From Rhizorhabdus wittichii RW1 (GTDB lineage: Bacteria; Pseudomonadota; Alphaproteobacteria; Sphingomonadales; Sphingomonadaceae), in the NCBI GenBank assembly GCA_000016765.1, contig CP000699.1, positions 620,001 through 684,000 of the forward strand: a stretch of 64,000 nt of DNA, given 5' to 3'. Positions within the stretch are counted from its first letter, which is position 1; each line of letters opens with the position of its first letter. A program made the translations under genes and the position numbers. The notes under the pieces are model-generated. The model ran no database searches. It had not been told where the DNA came from and saw only the letters and a list, made by a program, of their open reading frames with translations. This document shows positions 43,580-53,687 of the stretch, one piece after another.

Positions 43580-45334
43580 ATGACTGCCGAGATGACGGGG
43601 GCCGACATACTGATCCAGGCGCTGAACGACCTCGGCGTCGAGGTCGTCTTCGGCTATCCGGGCGGCGCGGTGCTTCCGATCTACGACGCGCTGTTCAAGC
43701 AGAACCGCATCCGCCACATCCTGGTGCGGCACGAGGCCGGCGCGGTGCATGCGGCGGAGGGCTATGCGCGCTCGACCGGCAAGCCCGGCGTGGTGCTGGT
43801 GACCTCGGGCCCCGGCGCCACCAATGCGGTGACCGGCATCGCCGACGCGCTGCTGGATTCGATCCCGCTGGTGGTGCTGACCGGCCAGGTCGGCACCCCG
43901 CTGATCGGCAGCGACGCCTTCCAGGAATGCGACACGGTGGGCATCACGCGCCACTGCACCAAGCATAATTACCTGGTGAAGGACCCCGCCCTGCTCGGCG
44001 ACGTGATCCACGAGGCGTTCCACATCGCCACCTCGGGCCGGCCGGGGCCGGTGGTGGTGGACCTGCCGAAGGACGTGCAGGTGGCGAGCGCCGCCTATCG
44101 CAAGCCCAGCGTGCAAGCGCTGCCGCACAAGGGCTATCGCCCGCAGGTGAAGGCCGATCCGACGCTGATCGAGCAGGCGGTGGCGATGATCGCCGCGGCC
44201 GAGCGGCCGATCCTCTACACCGGCGGCGGCATCATCAATGCGGGCCCGCTCGCCAGCCAGGTGCTGCGCGAGCTGGCGCGCGTCACCGGGGCGCCGGTGA
44301 CGTCGACGCTGATGGGCCTGGGCGCCTTCCCCGCGTCGAGCGGCCAGTGGCTGGGCATGCTGGGCATGCACGGCACCTATGAAGCCAATATGGCGATGAA
44401 CAAGGCCGACCTGATCGTCTGCCTGGGCGCGCGCTTCGACGACCGGGTGACCGGCCGGCTCGACGCCTTCGCGCCGCATTCGAAGAAGATCCATGTCGAT
44501 ATCGACCGCTCGTCGATCAACAAGATCGTGCGCGCCGACATCGGCATCGTCGGCGACGTCGGCCGCGCGATGGAGGACATGGTCAAGATCTGGAAGGCGG
44601 GCCAGCACCAGGCCCGCGACCTGGCCGCCTGGTACGAGCAGATCGACGCCTGGCGCGCGCGCAAAAGCCTGAAGTTCCCGGCCTCGACCAAGGAGATCAT
44701 GCCCCAGCTCGCGATCCGCAAGCTGTGGGAGGCGACCCATGCGCTCAAGCCGATCATCACCACCGAGGTCGGCCAGCACCAGATGTGGGCGGCCCAGCAT
44801 TTCGACTTCGAGGGGCCGAACAAATGGCTCACCTCGGGCGGGCTCGGCACGATGGGCTACGGCCTGCCGGCGGCGATCGGCGCGCAGCTCGGCAATCCCA
44901 ACGCGCTGGTGATCGACATCGCGGGCGAAGCCTCGATCCAGATGAACATCCAGGAGCTGGGCACGGCGACGCAATATCGCCTGCCGGTCAAGGTGTTCAT
45001 CCTCAACAACGAATATATGGGCATGGTCCGCCAGTGGCAGGACCTGACCTATGCGGGCCGCTATTCGCAGAGCTACAGCGACGCGCTGCCCGATTTCGTC
45101 AAGCTGGCCGAGGCCTATGGCTGGAAGGGCGTGCTGATCGAGAAGCCCGAGGAACTCGACGCCGGCATCGCCGCGATGCTCGAGCATGACGGGCCGGTGA
45201 TCGTCGACTGCCGGGTGGCGAAGCTGGCCAACTGCTTCCCGATGATCCCGAGCGGCGCGGCGCACACCGACATGATCCTCGAAGCCGACGAGGTGGTCGG
45301 CGAGATGGACGACGAGGCCAAGGCGCTCGTTTGA
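43580..45334 (+). CDS. ilvB: Acetolactate synthase large subunit
   Basis: This thiamine-diphosphate enzyme makes acetolactate or acetohydroxybutyrate, the first branched-chain amino acid step. The 584-residue protein carries GYPGGAVLPIYDAL and RHEAGAVHAAEGYARS with the key Glu, GPGATNAVTGIADA, and the TPP region with GDAS-like residues (IAGEASIQMN) and NNEYMGMVRQWQ. ATG 43580 follows AGGAAGAG. It heads an ilvB-ilvN-ilvC run on the plus strand. Confidence 0.97.
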   Translation: MTAEMTGADILIQALNDLGVEVVFGYPGGAVLPIYDALFKQNRIRHILVRHEAGAVHAAEGYARSTGKPGVVLVTSGPGATNAVTGIADALLDSIPLVVLTGQVGTPLIGSDAFQECDTVGITRHCTKHNYLVKDPALLGDVIHEAFHIATSGRPGPVVVDLPKDVQVASAAYRKPSVQALPHKGYRPQVKADPTLIEQAVAMIAAAERPILYTGGGIINAGPLASQVLRELARVTGAPVTSTLMGLGAFPASSGQWLGMLGMHGTYEANMAMNKADLIVCLGARFDDRVTGRLDAFAPHSKKIHVDIDRSSINKIVRADIGIVGDVGRAMEDMVKIWKAGQHQARDLAAWYEQIDAWRARKSLKFPASTKEIMPQLAIRKLWEATHALKPIITTEVGQHQMWAAQHFDFEGPNKWLTSGGLGTMGYGLPAAIGAQLGNPNALVIDIAGEASIQMNIQELGTATQYRLPVKVFILNNEYMGMVRQWQDLTYAGRYSQSYSDALPDFVKLAEAYGWKGVLIEKPEELDAGIAAMLEHDGPVIVDCRVAKLANCFPMIPSGAAHTDMILEADEVVGEMDDEAKALV

Positions 45335-45376
45335 TCCCCCTCCCCACCTCCTTCGACCGACACAGAGAAAGACATC

Positions 45377-47036
<1,660 letters not shown>

Positions 47037-47090
47037 TCCGATCGCTTCCGGAACCCGAACACAGGGTTTCGGAATAGACGGTTGTCGAAG

Positions 47091-47122
47091 GGGCGGCAGG
47101 CGCTAGTCTGCCGCCCTTTCTC
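47091..47122 (+). terminator. Intrinsic terminator after ilvC
   Basis: GGGCGGCAG (47091-47099) and CTGCCGCCC (47108-47116) pair across an eight-base loop and are followed by TTTCTC. It lies 54 bp after the ilvC stop. Confidence 0.85.
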
Positions 47123-47137
47123 ATATGGGAGACGATC

Positions 47138-47755
47138 ATGGTCCGTTCCGCCGCCGCCCTGCTGCTGGGCTTCTCTCTGGTCGCCCTGCCGGTCGTCGCC
47201 CAGGTTCCGACGACTCCGCCGGGCATCTCCGACGTGCGCCGCGTGACGGCGGGGACCTATACGGTCGATCCGGGCCACAGCCAGGTGACCTTCACCGTCA
47301 ACCATCTGGGCTTCAGCACCTATCGCGGCTTCTTCGGATCGCCGACCGGATCGATGACGATCGATCCCAAGGCACCAGCCAAGGCGAAGGTGGCGATCGA
47401 CATCCCGATGAGCGGCATCACCACCACCGTCAAGGAACTCGACGAGCATCTCAAGGCCGCCGACTTCTTCGATGCGGCGAAATATCCGACCGCCCGTTTC
47501 GAATCGACCTCGGTCCGCGTCACCGGCCCCAAGACCGCGAAAATCGCCGGCAACCTGACGGTCAAGGGCGTGACCAAGCCGGTCGTGCTCGACACCGTCT
47601 TCGTCGGCGCCGGCACGATGATGGGCAAGCGCACCATCGGCTTCGACGCGACCACCACCGTCAAGCGCAGCGACTTCGGCGTCAGCTACGGCATCCCGCT
47701 GGTGCCCGACACCGTCCCGCTGCAGATCTCGGTCGCCTTCGAGAAGGCCGAATAA
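47138..47755 (+). CDS. YceI family periplasmic protein
   Basis: The 205-residue protein has a signal peptide (LLLGFSLVALPVVAQ) and a YceI beta-barrel domain, YTVDPGHSQVTFTVNHLGFSTYRGFF, TTVKELDEHLKAADFFDAAKYPTARF and TIGFDATTTVKRSDFGVSYG. YceI proteins bind polyisoprenoid-type lipids, such as quinone precursors, in the periplasm. It starts 16 bp after the ilvC terminator, so it has its own promoter. Function in this organism is unknown. Confidence 0.92.
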   Translation: MVRSAAALLLGFSLVALPVVAQVPTTPPGISDVRRVTAGTYTVDPGHSQVTFTVNHLGFSTYRGFFGSPTGSMTIDPKAPAKAKVAIDIPMSGITTTVKELDEHLKAADFFDAAKYPTARFESTSVRVTGPKTAKIAGNLTVKGVTKPVVLDTVFVGAGTMMGKRTIGFDATTTVKRSDFGVSYGIPLVPDTVPLQISVAFEKAE

Positions 47756-47817
47756 CGGCCGGCCGCCGGTCGATCGAGGCTGGACAGCGACCCGGAGGCT
47801 CCGCCATTCTCTTCCCG

Positions 47818-48837
47818 ATGGCGGGCCCCCTGACATTCTACGGAACCCTGTTCGGTGCGGCCGTGCTGTGCCTGGTATCGCCCGGGGCCAGCGCGGCGGA
47901 GGAGGCGCCGACGGCGGCGGAAGCCCCGCCGGACGCCGCGTCGCGGCTGGACCGCGAGATCGCGATGATCCGCAAGGGGCGGCTCGACGAGGCCGAGCGC
48001 CTGCTGTCGCGCGATATGGCGGCGGAGCGCAGCCCGCGCGTCCGCGCCGACCTGCTCGCCGCCTTCGCCACGCAGCTCTTCCTCAACGCCCCGAAGCTCG
48101 ACGATCCGACTTCGGCGCTGGTGCTCGACTATCTGGAGCGCGCGGTGGACGCCTATCGGCTGGTGCTGGGCGCCGGCGATCCCGAGGTCGCGACCGCGCT
48201 GATCCGCCGCGCCGAGGTCGAGCGGCTGCTCCATCCCGACGATCCGGCGCTATGGACCGACAGCGCCTATCAACAGGCCTATCGCATCCGTTTCGAACGC
48301 CTCGGCGCGACATCGCCGGTGACGCTGGGCACGCTGATCCCGATGGCCGAGCTCGCCGCCCTGCCTTCACGCACCCAAGGCGATCCGGCGAAGATCGAAG
48401 CCGCCGCCGCCATGCTCCGGCAGGCGGCCGAAGGCACCGCGGCGGCGCAGGACGATGGCGCACGGGCCGTGCACGCCGAGACGCTCGAAACGTTGCAGCG
48501 GTTCGAGGCGGCCTATGGCGCGGGACGGTCCGATGGCCCCCGGCCGCAGATCATGACCGCGGGCGCCGCCCGGCAATGCGTCGGCGTGAACCTCGACGAC
48601 GCGATCCTCTTCTCGGGCGAACCGGCCCAGTTCGCCATGCTGCGCGACCGCTTCGCGAGGGCGGGGCTCGCGCTGCTCCCCTGCGGATCGATGCTCGCCT
48701 TCCCGCTCGGCCCCGGCATCGACCCGACCCCGGTGCTCGACCTGTTGACCGACATCTCGGCGGGCCGGATCAAGGGTCTCTACATGGGCCTTCGCAACCC
48801 CGACGAAACGCCTGCTCCGTCGCCGGAGGCTCCGTAA
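47818..48837 (+). CDS. Secreted hypothetical protein with TPR-like helices
   Basis: The 339-residue protein has a signal peptide (LFGAAVLCLVSPGASA) and helical repeat-like segments (DREIAMIRKGRLDEAERLLSRDM, VLDYLERAVDAYRLVLG), then a Cys-bearing C-terminal region (AARQCVGVNLDDA, LALLPCGSMLAFP). No family is recognised. It follows the YceI gene by 62 bp on the same strand. A longer reading from 47125 passes through the YceI gene in another frame and is rejected. Confidence 0.62.
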   Translation: MAGPLTFYGTLFGAAVLCLVSPGASAAEEAPTAAEAPPDAASRLDREIAMIRKGRLDEAERLLSRDMAAERSPRVRADLLAAFATQLFLNAPKLDDPTSALVLDYLERAVDAYRLVLGAGDPEVATALIRRAEVERLLHPDDPALWTDSAYQQAYRIRFERLGATSPVTLGTLIPMAELAALPSRTQGDPAKIEAAAAMLRQAAEGTAAAQDDGARAVHAETLETLQRFEAAYGAGRSDGPRPQIMTAGAARQCVGVNLDDAILFSGEPAQFAMLRDRFARAGLALLPCGSMLAFPLGPGIDPTPVLDLLTDISAGRIKGLYMGLRNPDETPAPSPEAP

Positions 48838-48841
48838 CCCT

Positions 48842-49249
48842 TCAGACCAGCGCGTCGAGGAGCCCGATCAGCGGCTTGTCCGCCGGCGGCATCGGCAGGT
48901 TGTGCAGCTCGACCGGGCGGACCCAGCGGAGCGCAGGGGCCTCGATCGCCTGCGGGATGCCGCGCCATTTGCGGCAGATATAGACCAGCAGGATCATGTG
49001 CCGTCCGCCCAGCGGCTCGCTGGCGAAGCAGGCGGGGGCGAGGCAGGCCTGCTCGACGCCGATGCCCAGCTCCTCGTGCAGTTCGCGGATCAGGGCGGCT
49101 TCGGGGGTCTCGCCCTCCTCGACCTTGCCGCCCGGGAATTCCCACAGTCCCCCCATCGACTTGTCGGCCGGCCGCTGCTGGACGAGCAGCCGCCCGTCGC
49201 CGTCGACCAGCGCCGCCGCGACGACGATTAGGGGCTTTCCCTTATCCAT
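48842..49249 (-). CDS. mutT: MutT-type Nudix hydrolase (8-oxo-dGTP diphosphatase)
   Basis: MutT cleans oxidised dGTP from the nucleotide pool. The 135-residue protein has the Nudix box GGKVEEGETPEAALIRELHEELG and the MutT-type LLVQQRPADKSMGGLWEFPGG before it. It is the usual length. It is divergent from the first Flp pilin gene. Confidence 0.9.
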   Translation of the reverse strand: MDKGKPLIVVAAALVDGDGRLLVQQRPADKSMGGLWEFPGGKVEEGETPEAALIRELHEELGIGVEQACLAPACFASEPLGGRHMILLVYICRKWRGIPQAIEAPALRWVRPVELHNLPMPPADKPLIGLLDALV

Positions 49250-49263
49250 TGGTATGAAGGCCT

Positions 49264-49278
49264 TTAGGGGTTTCTTAA
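49264..49278 (+). promoter_or_regulatory. CtrA-like box upstream of Flp pilin
   Basis: TTAGGGGTTTCTTAA is TTAG-N7-TTAA, one mismatch from the CtrA consensus TTAA-N7-TTAA. It lies 75 bp before the first pilin's ATG. In Caulobacter CtrA activates pilA. Confidence 0.4.
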
Positions 49279-49352
49279 TTCGCGACGCCTACGCAATAAG
49301 CGTCTGCAGATCAAAGCGATTTGGCACGCCGGTCGCTCGAGGGGAATTCCGC

Positions 49353-49538
49353 ATGGGAAAGGATCGCCGTCACGTGCCGTTCCGCGCCCTCGCCCGCGAT
49401 TGCCGGGGTGCCACCGCCGTCGAATATGGCCTGATCCTCTCGCTGATCTTCATGGCCATCATGGGCGCGGTCGCGAGCCTGGGCAGTTCGGTCCAGAGCC
49501 GCTGGAACGACATCGCCGAGCGCGTCACCTCGATCTGA
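49353..49538 (+). CDS. Flp/Fap family pilin-like protein
   Basis: The 61-residue protein has a short leader with basic residues and a Flp-type cleavage site and hydrophobic core (RGATAVEYGLILSLIFMAIM). The E at the +5 position of mature pilin is kept. GGGGA precedes the ATG. A second, shorter Flp pilin follows at 49652, but the two sequences differ (61 versus 55 residues). Prepilin peptidase and Tad genes are not near, except a CpaF 12 kb downstream. Confidence 0.85.
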   Translation: MGKDRRHVPFRALARDCRGATAVEYGLILSLIFMAIMGAVASLGSSVQSRWNDIAERVTSI

Positions 49539-49651
49539 GCCGCCATTAACGAAATAAAAGGAACTCCCCGCTACGGTGCCAGCGTTGGCCAATGGTTGGA
49601 GGCCAGCCGGGCCGGACACACCACCCGAAATCGGGAAGCGGGAGTAGAGAT

Positions 49652-49819
49652 ATGAAGTTCGTTGCTAAGCTGCTGAAGAACAACAAGGGTGCCACCGCGA
49701 TCGAATATGGTCTGATCGCCGCCCTCATCGCCGTCGCCGCGATCACCGCGATGACGAGCCTCGGCAACCAGCTCCAGAAGACGTTCAACAACGTCTCCAA
49801 CAACATGAAGGCGAGCTAA
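49652..49819 (+). CDS. Flp pilin (type IVb)
   Basis: The 55-residue protein has a Lys-rich leader (MKFVAKLLKNNK), the pilin cleavage motif KGATAIEYGL and a hydrophobic segment with an amphipathic tail (NQLQKTFNNVSNN). GGGAG lies at good spacing. The core is the classic Flp pattern and is likely the major pilin; the upstream copy may be a minor pilin. A strong terminator follows. Confidence 0.95.
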   Translation: MKFVAKLLKNNKGATAIEYGLIAALIAVAAITAMTSLGNQLQKTFNNVSNNMKAS

Positions 49820-49854
49820 GGCCACTAGCCTTACGGCTTAGGCTGGCTTCGAGA

Positions 49855-49885
49855 GGGCGGCGGGGACAACCCGCCGCCCTTTCTG
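49855..49885 (+). terminator. Intrinsic terminator after Flp pilin
   Basis: GGGCGGCGGG and CCCGCCGCCC pair across a five-base loop and are followed by TTTCT. It is 36 bp after the stop of the second pilin gene. Confidence 0.85.
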
Positions 49886-49908
49886 TATGTGTCCAACCGC
49901 TTCTCTAC

Positions 49909-50006
49909 CGTCGCCCCAGCGAAGGCTGGGGCCCATGTCTTTCTTCACCCGAGATGGCATCTGAGAAGACCACAGACATGGATGCCAGCCTCCGCTGGCA
50001 TGACGA
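49909..50006. repeat. REP-like doublet, family A, copy 2
   Basis: It opens CGTCGCCCCAGCGAAGGCTGGGG and ends GCTGGCATGACG with the core GAGATGGCATCTGAGAAG. It is the same orientation as the copies at 31314 and 53403. Confidence 0.8.
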
Positions 50007-50027
50007 ATCATGTGTGAGAGCGGTATA

Positions 50028-51467
50028 CTAATTCCGCACGATCACCTTGACCCGCTCGCCGGTGCGCAGCGTGTCGCCCTTCTCCAGGCCGTTGAGCACC
50101 AGGAAGCGGTCGAGCGGCGCGTCGGGGAAGGCCATCATCCGCGCGAAGGTGTCGGGGGTCTCGCCCGCCTTGACCTTGAGCACCTTGACGCGCAGCGGGC
50201 GGGCGCCCTGCGCCTCGGCGGCCGACAGGCGGCGCATGCTCTCGACCAGCGATTCGAACGGGCCGATCCCCTGCCCCGACCGGGTCAGCGTCACGAAATG
50301 ATAGGCCGTCGCGCCGTTATCGGGGCGGTAGGCGAACACGCCGACGTCGAGCGGCCCGGCATTGCTATTTCCCTGGCCGAAGGCGTAGCGGAAATCGACA
50401 CCCTTGCCCTTGCCGCCCTGGACCTGGCCATGGCGGATGTTCCCGCCGAGCTTCGAGAAGACCTGGCCGATATAGCCGTCGAGCCCGCCTGAGCCGATCG
50501 CGCCGCCCGAGAAGCTCGCCTGGCCGCCATTGCCGCTGATCGTCACGGCGGCGTCGGTGTTGCTGACCGCATAACCGCGCGGCACGGTGAAGGCGAGCCG
50601 CTGGGTCGGCAGCTTGAACTCCTGCCCGTCGAGGAAGCCCTTGGCCGGATCGTCGCCCCACACCAGCCCGTCGACCGCGTCGAGCAGCGCGTCGTTGTTG
50701 CGCAGGCCTCGGCCGGCCTTGCCGGTCTCCTGCGCCTTGCCGCGCGCGCGCTTCACCCGGTCGACCGAATTGGGATGGGTGCTGGCCCAGGTCGGCAGCG
50801 AATTCGCCTTGCCGCTGATCCGCGCGTCGAGGTCCTGCTGCGCGCCCAGCACGCCGAGCATGTCCGACGAGGCGAGCGGGTCATAGCCGGCATTGGCCAG
50901 ATAGCGGACGCCGAGATCGTCGGCCTGATATTCCTGGGTGCGCGAGAAGCCCTTGGTGATCAGGTCGGCACCGACGCCCGCGCCCCGGCCGATCAGGCTG
51001 CCCACCCCCGAATCGCCCGCGACCGCGCCGACGATGCCGGCGAGCACCGAGGTGATCGTCGCGGTCTGCTGTCGCTTGGCCGAGTGGCGCGCGGCGACAT
51101 GGCCGACCTCATGCCCCAGCACCGAGGCGAGTTCCGCCTCGTCGTTCATGATCGCGAGCAGGCCGCGGGTCACATAGACATAGCCGCCGGGTATGGCGAA
51201 GGCGTTGTTGACCGGCGAATCGAGCAGCGTGACGGTGAAGTCGCGCTCCGAATTGGACAGACCCGACTGGACCGCGATCTTGCGGCCGACCCGCTCGACA
51301 TAGTCGGCGGCCGGGCCCTTCATCGCGCCGCCGAATTCCTGGACGAGCTGCGGATGCGCCTCCGCGCCGGTGCGCTTGTCGCTGGCCGAAATCGACTGGA
51401 CCTGCGCCAGGGCGACGCCGGGAATGGCGACGAGCGACAGACTGGTCCAGAGCAGAAACGTCTTCAT
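50028..51467 (-). CDS. M48 family periplasmic metalloprotease with C-terminal LysM-like end
   Basis: The 479-residue protein has a signal peptide (LSLVAIPGVALAQ) and an M48 peptidase domain with HEVGH at 119-123 as zinc ligands and a downstream Glu in the EYQADDLG segment. BepA/YfgC-type proteins act in outer-membrane protein quality control. A LysM-like segment ends it (VLKVKAGETPDTFARMM ... LNGLEKGDTLRTGERVKVIV), which is unusual relative to E. coli BepA, which has TPR units instead. Confidence 0.88.
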   Translation of the reverse strand: MKTFLLWTSLSLVAIPGVALAQVQSISASDKRTGAEAHPQLVQEFGGAMKGPAADYVERVGRKIAVQSGLSNSERDFTVTLLDSPVNNAFAIPGGYVYVTRGLLAIMNDEAELASVLGHEVGHVAARHSAKRQQTATITSVLAGIVGAVAGDSGVGSLIGRGAGVGADLITKGFSRTQEYQADDLGVRYLANAGYDPLASSDMLGVLGAQQDLDARISGKANSLPTWASTHPNSVDRVKRARGKAQETGKAGRGLRNNDALLDAVDGLVWGDDPAKGFLDGQEFKLPTQRLAFTVPRGYAVSNTDAAVTISGNGGQASFSGGAIGSGGLDGYIGQVFSKLGGNIRHGQVQGGKGKGVDFRYAFGQGNSNAGPLDVGVFAYRPDNGATAYHFVTLTRSGQGIGPFESLVESMRRLSAAEAQGARPLRVKVLKVKAGETPDTFARMMAFPDAPLDRFLVLNGLEKGDTLRTGERVKVIVRN

Positions 51468-51573
51468 GCGATCCTCCCACGCAACCCAACGCAGAAAGCA
51501 GATAACCGCTGAACGGTTCCGTTACGACTTTTTCCGTCCGGGAATCATTACGCAATCCATGCCTCTGCTTATC

Positions 51574-51666
51574 CGTCATTCCCGCGAAAGCGGGAATCCA
51601 TGGACGGCGGCCCGCAAGAGACGAAATGTCCCGTGACCGTGGATTCCCGCTTTCGCGGGAATGACG
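51574..51666. repeat. REP-like doublet, family B, copy 2 (inverted)
   Basis: Terminal hairpins CGTCATTCCCGCGAAAGCGGGAATCC and the mirror image flank a core that is the reverse complement of the copy at 27991-28083, with a few differences near the middle. Confidence 0.82.
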
Positions 51667-51692
51667 AAGAAAATGCAGGGCCGTGGGGCCCG

Positions 51693-52634
51693 TCAGCCGA
51701 TGGCGAGGAACTTGTCGCGGCGCGCGGCGCGCAGCGCCGTCGGCTTCTTGCCGGCCAGCTTGTCGAGCTCCTCGCCGATGGCGGCGCCGAGCGCCGCGAT
51801 CGCGGCGGCCGGATCGCGATGCGCGCCGCCGACCGGCTCCGCCACCACGCGGTCGACCACGCCGAGCTTCTGGAGATCGGCGGCGGTGACCTTCATCGCC
51901 TCGGCCGCCTCGGCCGCCTTGTCGCCGGTGCGCCACAGGATCGAGGCGCAACCCTCGGGCGAGATCACCGAATAGACGGCATGTTCGAACATCAGCACGC
52001 TGTTGGCCGCCGCGACCGCGATCGCCCCGCCCGAGCCGCCTTCGCCGACGACCGCCGCGACCATCGGCACGCCGAGCGCGAGGCAGGCCTCGGTCGAGCG
52101 CGCGATCGCCTCGGCCTGGCCGCGCTCCTCGGCCTGGATGCCGGGAAAGGCGCCCGAGGTGTCGACGAGGCTGACCACCGGCAGGCCGAAGCGGTCGGCC
52201 AGTTCCATCAGCCGGATCGCCTTGCGATAGCCCTCGGGCTTGGCCATGCCGAAATTGTGGCGGATGCGCGAGGCGGTGTCGTCGCCCTTCTCATGGCCGA
52301 TCACCATCACCTTGCGGTCGCCCAGGCGACCGAGGCCACCGATGATCGCCTGATCGTCGGCGAAGGCGCGGTCGCCTGCCAGCGGCATGAAATCGGTGAT
52401 GAAGCCGGCAACGTAGTCCTTGAAGTGCGGGCGCTCGGGGTGGCGGGCGACCTGCGTCTTCTGCCACGGCGTCAGCTTCGCATAGGTGTCGCGCAGCAGC
52501 TTGTCGGACTTGGCTTCGAGCTTGGAGGCTTCGCTCTCGAGGTCGAGCGAACCGGCGTCGGCGGTCGACCGGAGTTCGGCGATGCGCGCCTGCAGCTCGG
52601 CGATAGGCTTTTCGAATTCGAGATAGGCAACCAT
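51693..52634 (-). CDS. accA: Acetyl-CoA carboxylase carboxyltransferase subunit alpha
   Basis: AccA works with AccD to move carboxyl from biotin to acetyl-CoA. The 313-residue protein has the crotonase-like fold: [47 protein letters not shown] and [14 protein letters not shown]. The ATG at 52634 is conserved for the family ([13 protein letters not shown]). No partner acc genes adjoin it, as is usual. Confidence 0.96.
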   Translation of the reverse strand: MVAYLEFEKPIAELQARIAELRSTADAGSLDLESEASKLEAKSDKLLRDTYAKLTPWQKTQVARHPERPHFKDYVAGFITDFMPLAGDRAFADDQAIIGGLGRLGDRKVMVIGHEKGDDTASRIRHNFGMAKPEGYRKAIRLMELADRFGLPVVSLVDTSGAFPGIQAEERGQAEAIARSTEACLALGVPMVAAVVGEGGSGGAIAVAAANSVLMFEHAVYSVISPEGCASILWRTGDKAAEAAEAMKVTAADLQKLGVVDRVVAEPVGGAHRDPAAAIAALGAAIGEELDKLAGKKPTALRAARRDKFLAIG

Positions 52635-52746
52635 CGGCCCCGGTTAGGCGGGCGCGACGCTCCAGTCAACGAAGCCCGCGCCGCGAAGGCGCGCAAGGCC
52701 GAACGGCCGCCCGAGCTTATGCGAGGAGAGTCGATAAAAAACAGCC

Positions 52747-52774
52747 CTTGAAGCCGGAAAGCCCTTCCCTATCT
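52747..52774 (+). promoter_or_regulatory. Putative RpoH (sigma-32) promoter of hsp20
   Basis: CTTGAA (52747-52752) and CCCTATCT (52767-52774) are separated by 14 bp, close to the sigma-32 consensus CTTGAA-N13-15-CCCCATNT. The hsp20 ATG is about 100 nt downstream. Confidence 0.65.
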
Positions 52775-52779
52775 CGATC

Positions 52780-52874
52780 CTGCCGGCCGTCGCCAGAAGG
52801 GGCGGTGCGGCATGGTCCGGCGGATGCTCCGCGGACCGACATGGTCAACATCGCTTGATGAGGAAACAGACCCG
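52780..52874 (+). other. hsp20 5' leader with a hairpin (possible thermosensor, unproven)
   Basis: A stem GGTCC ... GGACC (52814-52837) with an inner GCGGA/TCCGC pairing forms in the leader. The CATC-gctt-GATG motif lies just before the AGGAAA SD. Small heat-shock genes of alphaproteobacteria often have ROSE thermometers, but the canonical SD-masking hairpin is not evident here. Confidence 0.3.
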
Positions 52875-53342
52875 ATGCGTAGCCTTGATTTCGCTCCCCT
52901 CCTCCGATCCTCGATCGGCTTCGAGAATCTCAACCGCCTCGTCGACTTCGCGCGCGGCGACGGCGACAGCTATCCGCCCTACAATATCGAGAAGACGGGC
53001 GACGGCGCCTATCGCATCCAGATGGCGCTCGCCGGCTTCACCCGCGACGAGATCGACGTGACCGTGCAGGACAATGTGCTGATCATCATCGGCCGCGCCG
53101 TCGAGGCCACCGATGCCGACAAGCGCGAATTCCTGCATCGCGGCATCGCCAAGCGCGCGTTCGAGCGCCGTTTCCAGCTCGCCGACACCATCAAGGTGAC
53201 CGGCGCCGGCTATGAGAACGGCCTGCTCAACGTCGAGCTGGTGCGCGAGATCCCCGAGCACAAGAAGCCGCGCCGCATCGCCATCGACGGCGTCGAGCCC
53301 CAGTCGGTGATCGACGCGGAGCCGAGCAAGGCCGCCGCGTAG
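52875..53342 (+). CDS. Hsp20 family small heat-shock protein (IbpA-like)
   Basis: The 155-residue protein has the alpha-crystallin domain (PPYNIEKTGDGAYRIQMALAGF, KREFLHRGIAKRAFERRFQLAD) and the C-terminal GLLNVELVREIP segment. The IxI-type end is replaced by RRIAI. Small heat-shock proteins hold unfolding proteins in the cytosol. ATG 52875 has AGGAAA at nine bases, and the longer reading from 52812 lacks family support. Confidence 0.93.
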   Translation: MRSLDFAPLLRSSIGFENLNRLVDFARGDGDSYPPYNIEKTGDGAYRIQMALAGFTRDEIDVTVQDNVLIIIGRAVEATDADKREFLHRGIAKRAFERRFQLADTIKVTGAGYENGLLNVELVREIPEHKKPRRIAIDGVEPQSVIDAEPSKAAA

Positions 53343-53359
53343 ATCGCGACGGGCAGAGG

Positions 53360-53395
53360 AAAGCCGGGCCGCAAGGTCCGGCTTTCTGATTCTCG
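53360..53395 (+). terminator. Intrinsic terminator after hsp20
   Basis: AAAGCCGG (53361-53368) pairs with CCGGCTTT (53379-53386), followed by CTGATTCT. It is 18 bp after the hsp20 stop. Confidence 0.75.
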
Positions 53396-53402
53396 CAAGA
53401 GC

Positions 53403-53499
53403 CGTCACCCCAGCGCAGGCTGGGGTCCATGTCTCTCATCGGCCAGATGGCCATCGAGGAGAGAACAGACATGGATGCCAGCCTGCGCTGGCATGACGG
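53403..53499. repeat. REP-like doublet, family A, copy 3
   Basis: It opens CGTCACCCCAGCGCAGGCTGGGG and ends GCGCTGGCATGACG. It is in the same orientation as the copies at 31314 and 49909, between the hsp20 terminator and the atp promoter region. Confidence 0.8.
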
Positions 53500-53687
53500 A
53501 TAAGGGACTGACGAACGGGGCCGGAACTGAACTTCGACACCCCCCACCAAACTTCACCGTAACTTGTACCTCAGGTGCCTTGCATAAGGGGGGCACCCCT
53601 GCTAACCGGCCCGCGAACCATGCAGGGGCGCCTTCCCGGCGGCCCTTTTTGCGCATGGCCCAACCTTTTTTGGGGGAATGAAAGCGC
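53500..53687 (+). promoter_or_regulatory. Leader/promoter region of the atp operon
   Basis: No gene is seen in this stretch before atpH. A -35-like TTGCAT (53581-53586) and a weak -10-like TAACC 17 bp on are candidates. A run TTTTTTGGGGGAATGA precedes the GTG of atpH and gives its SD. The promoter assignment is weak. Confidence 0.3.

Noticed and set aside
52780-52874. Confident ROSE thermometer call for hsp20
   Set aside because: The canonical SD-masking hairpin was not found by eye, so it is listed only as a possible leader structure.
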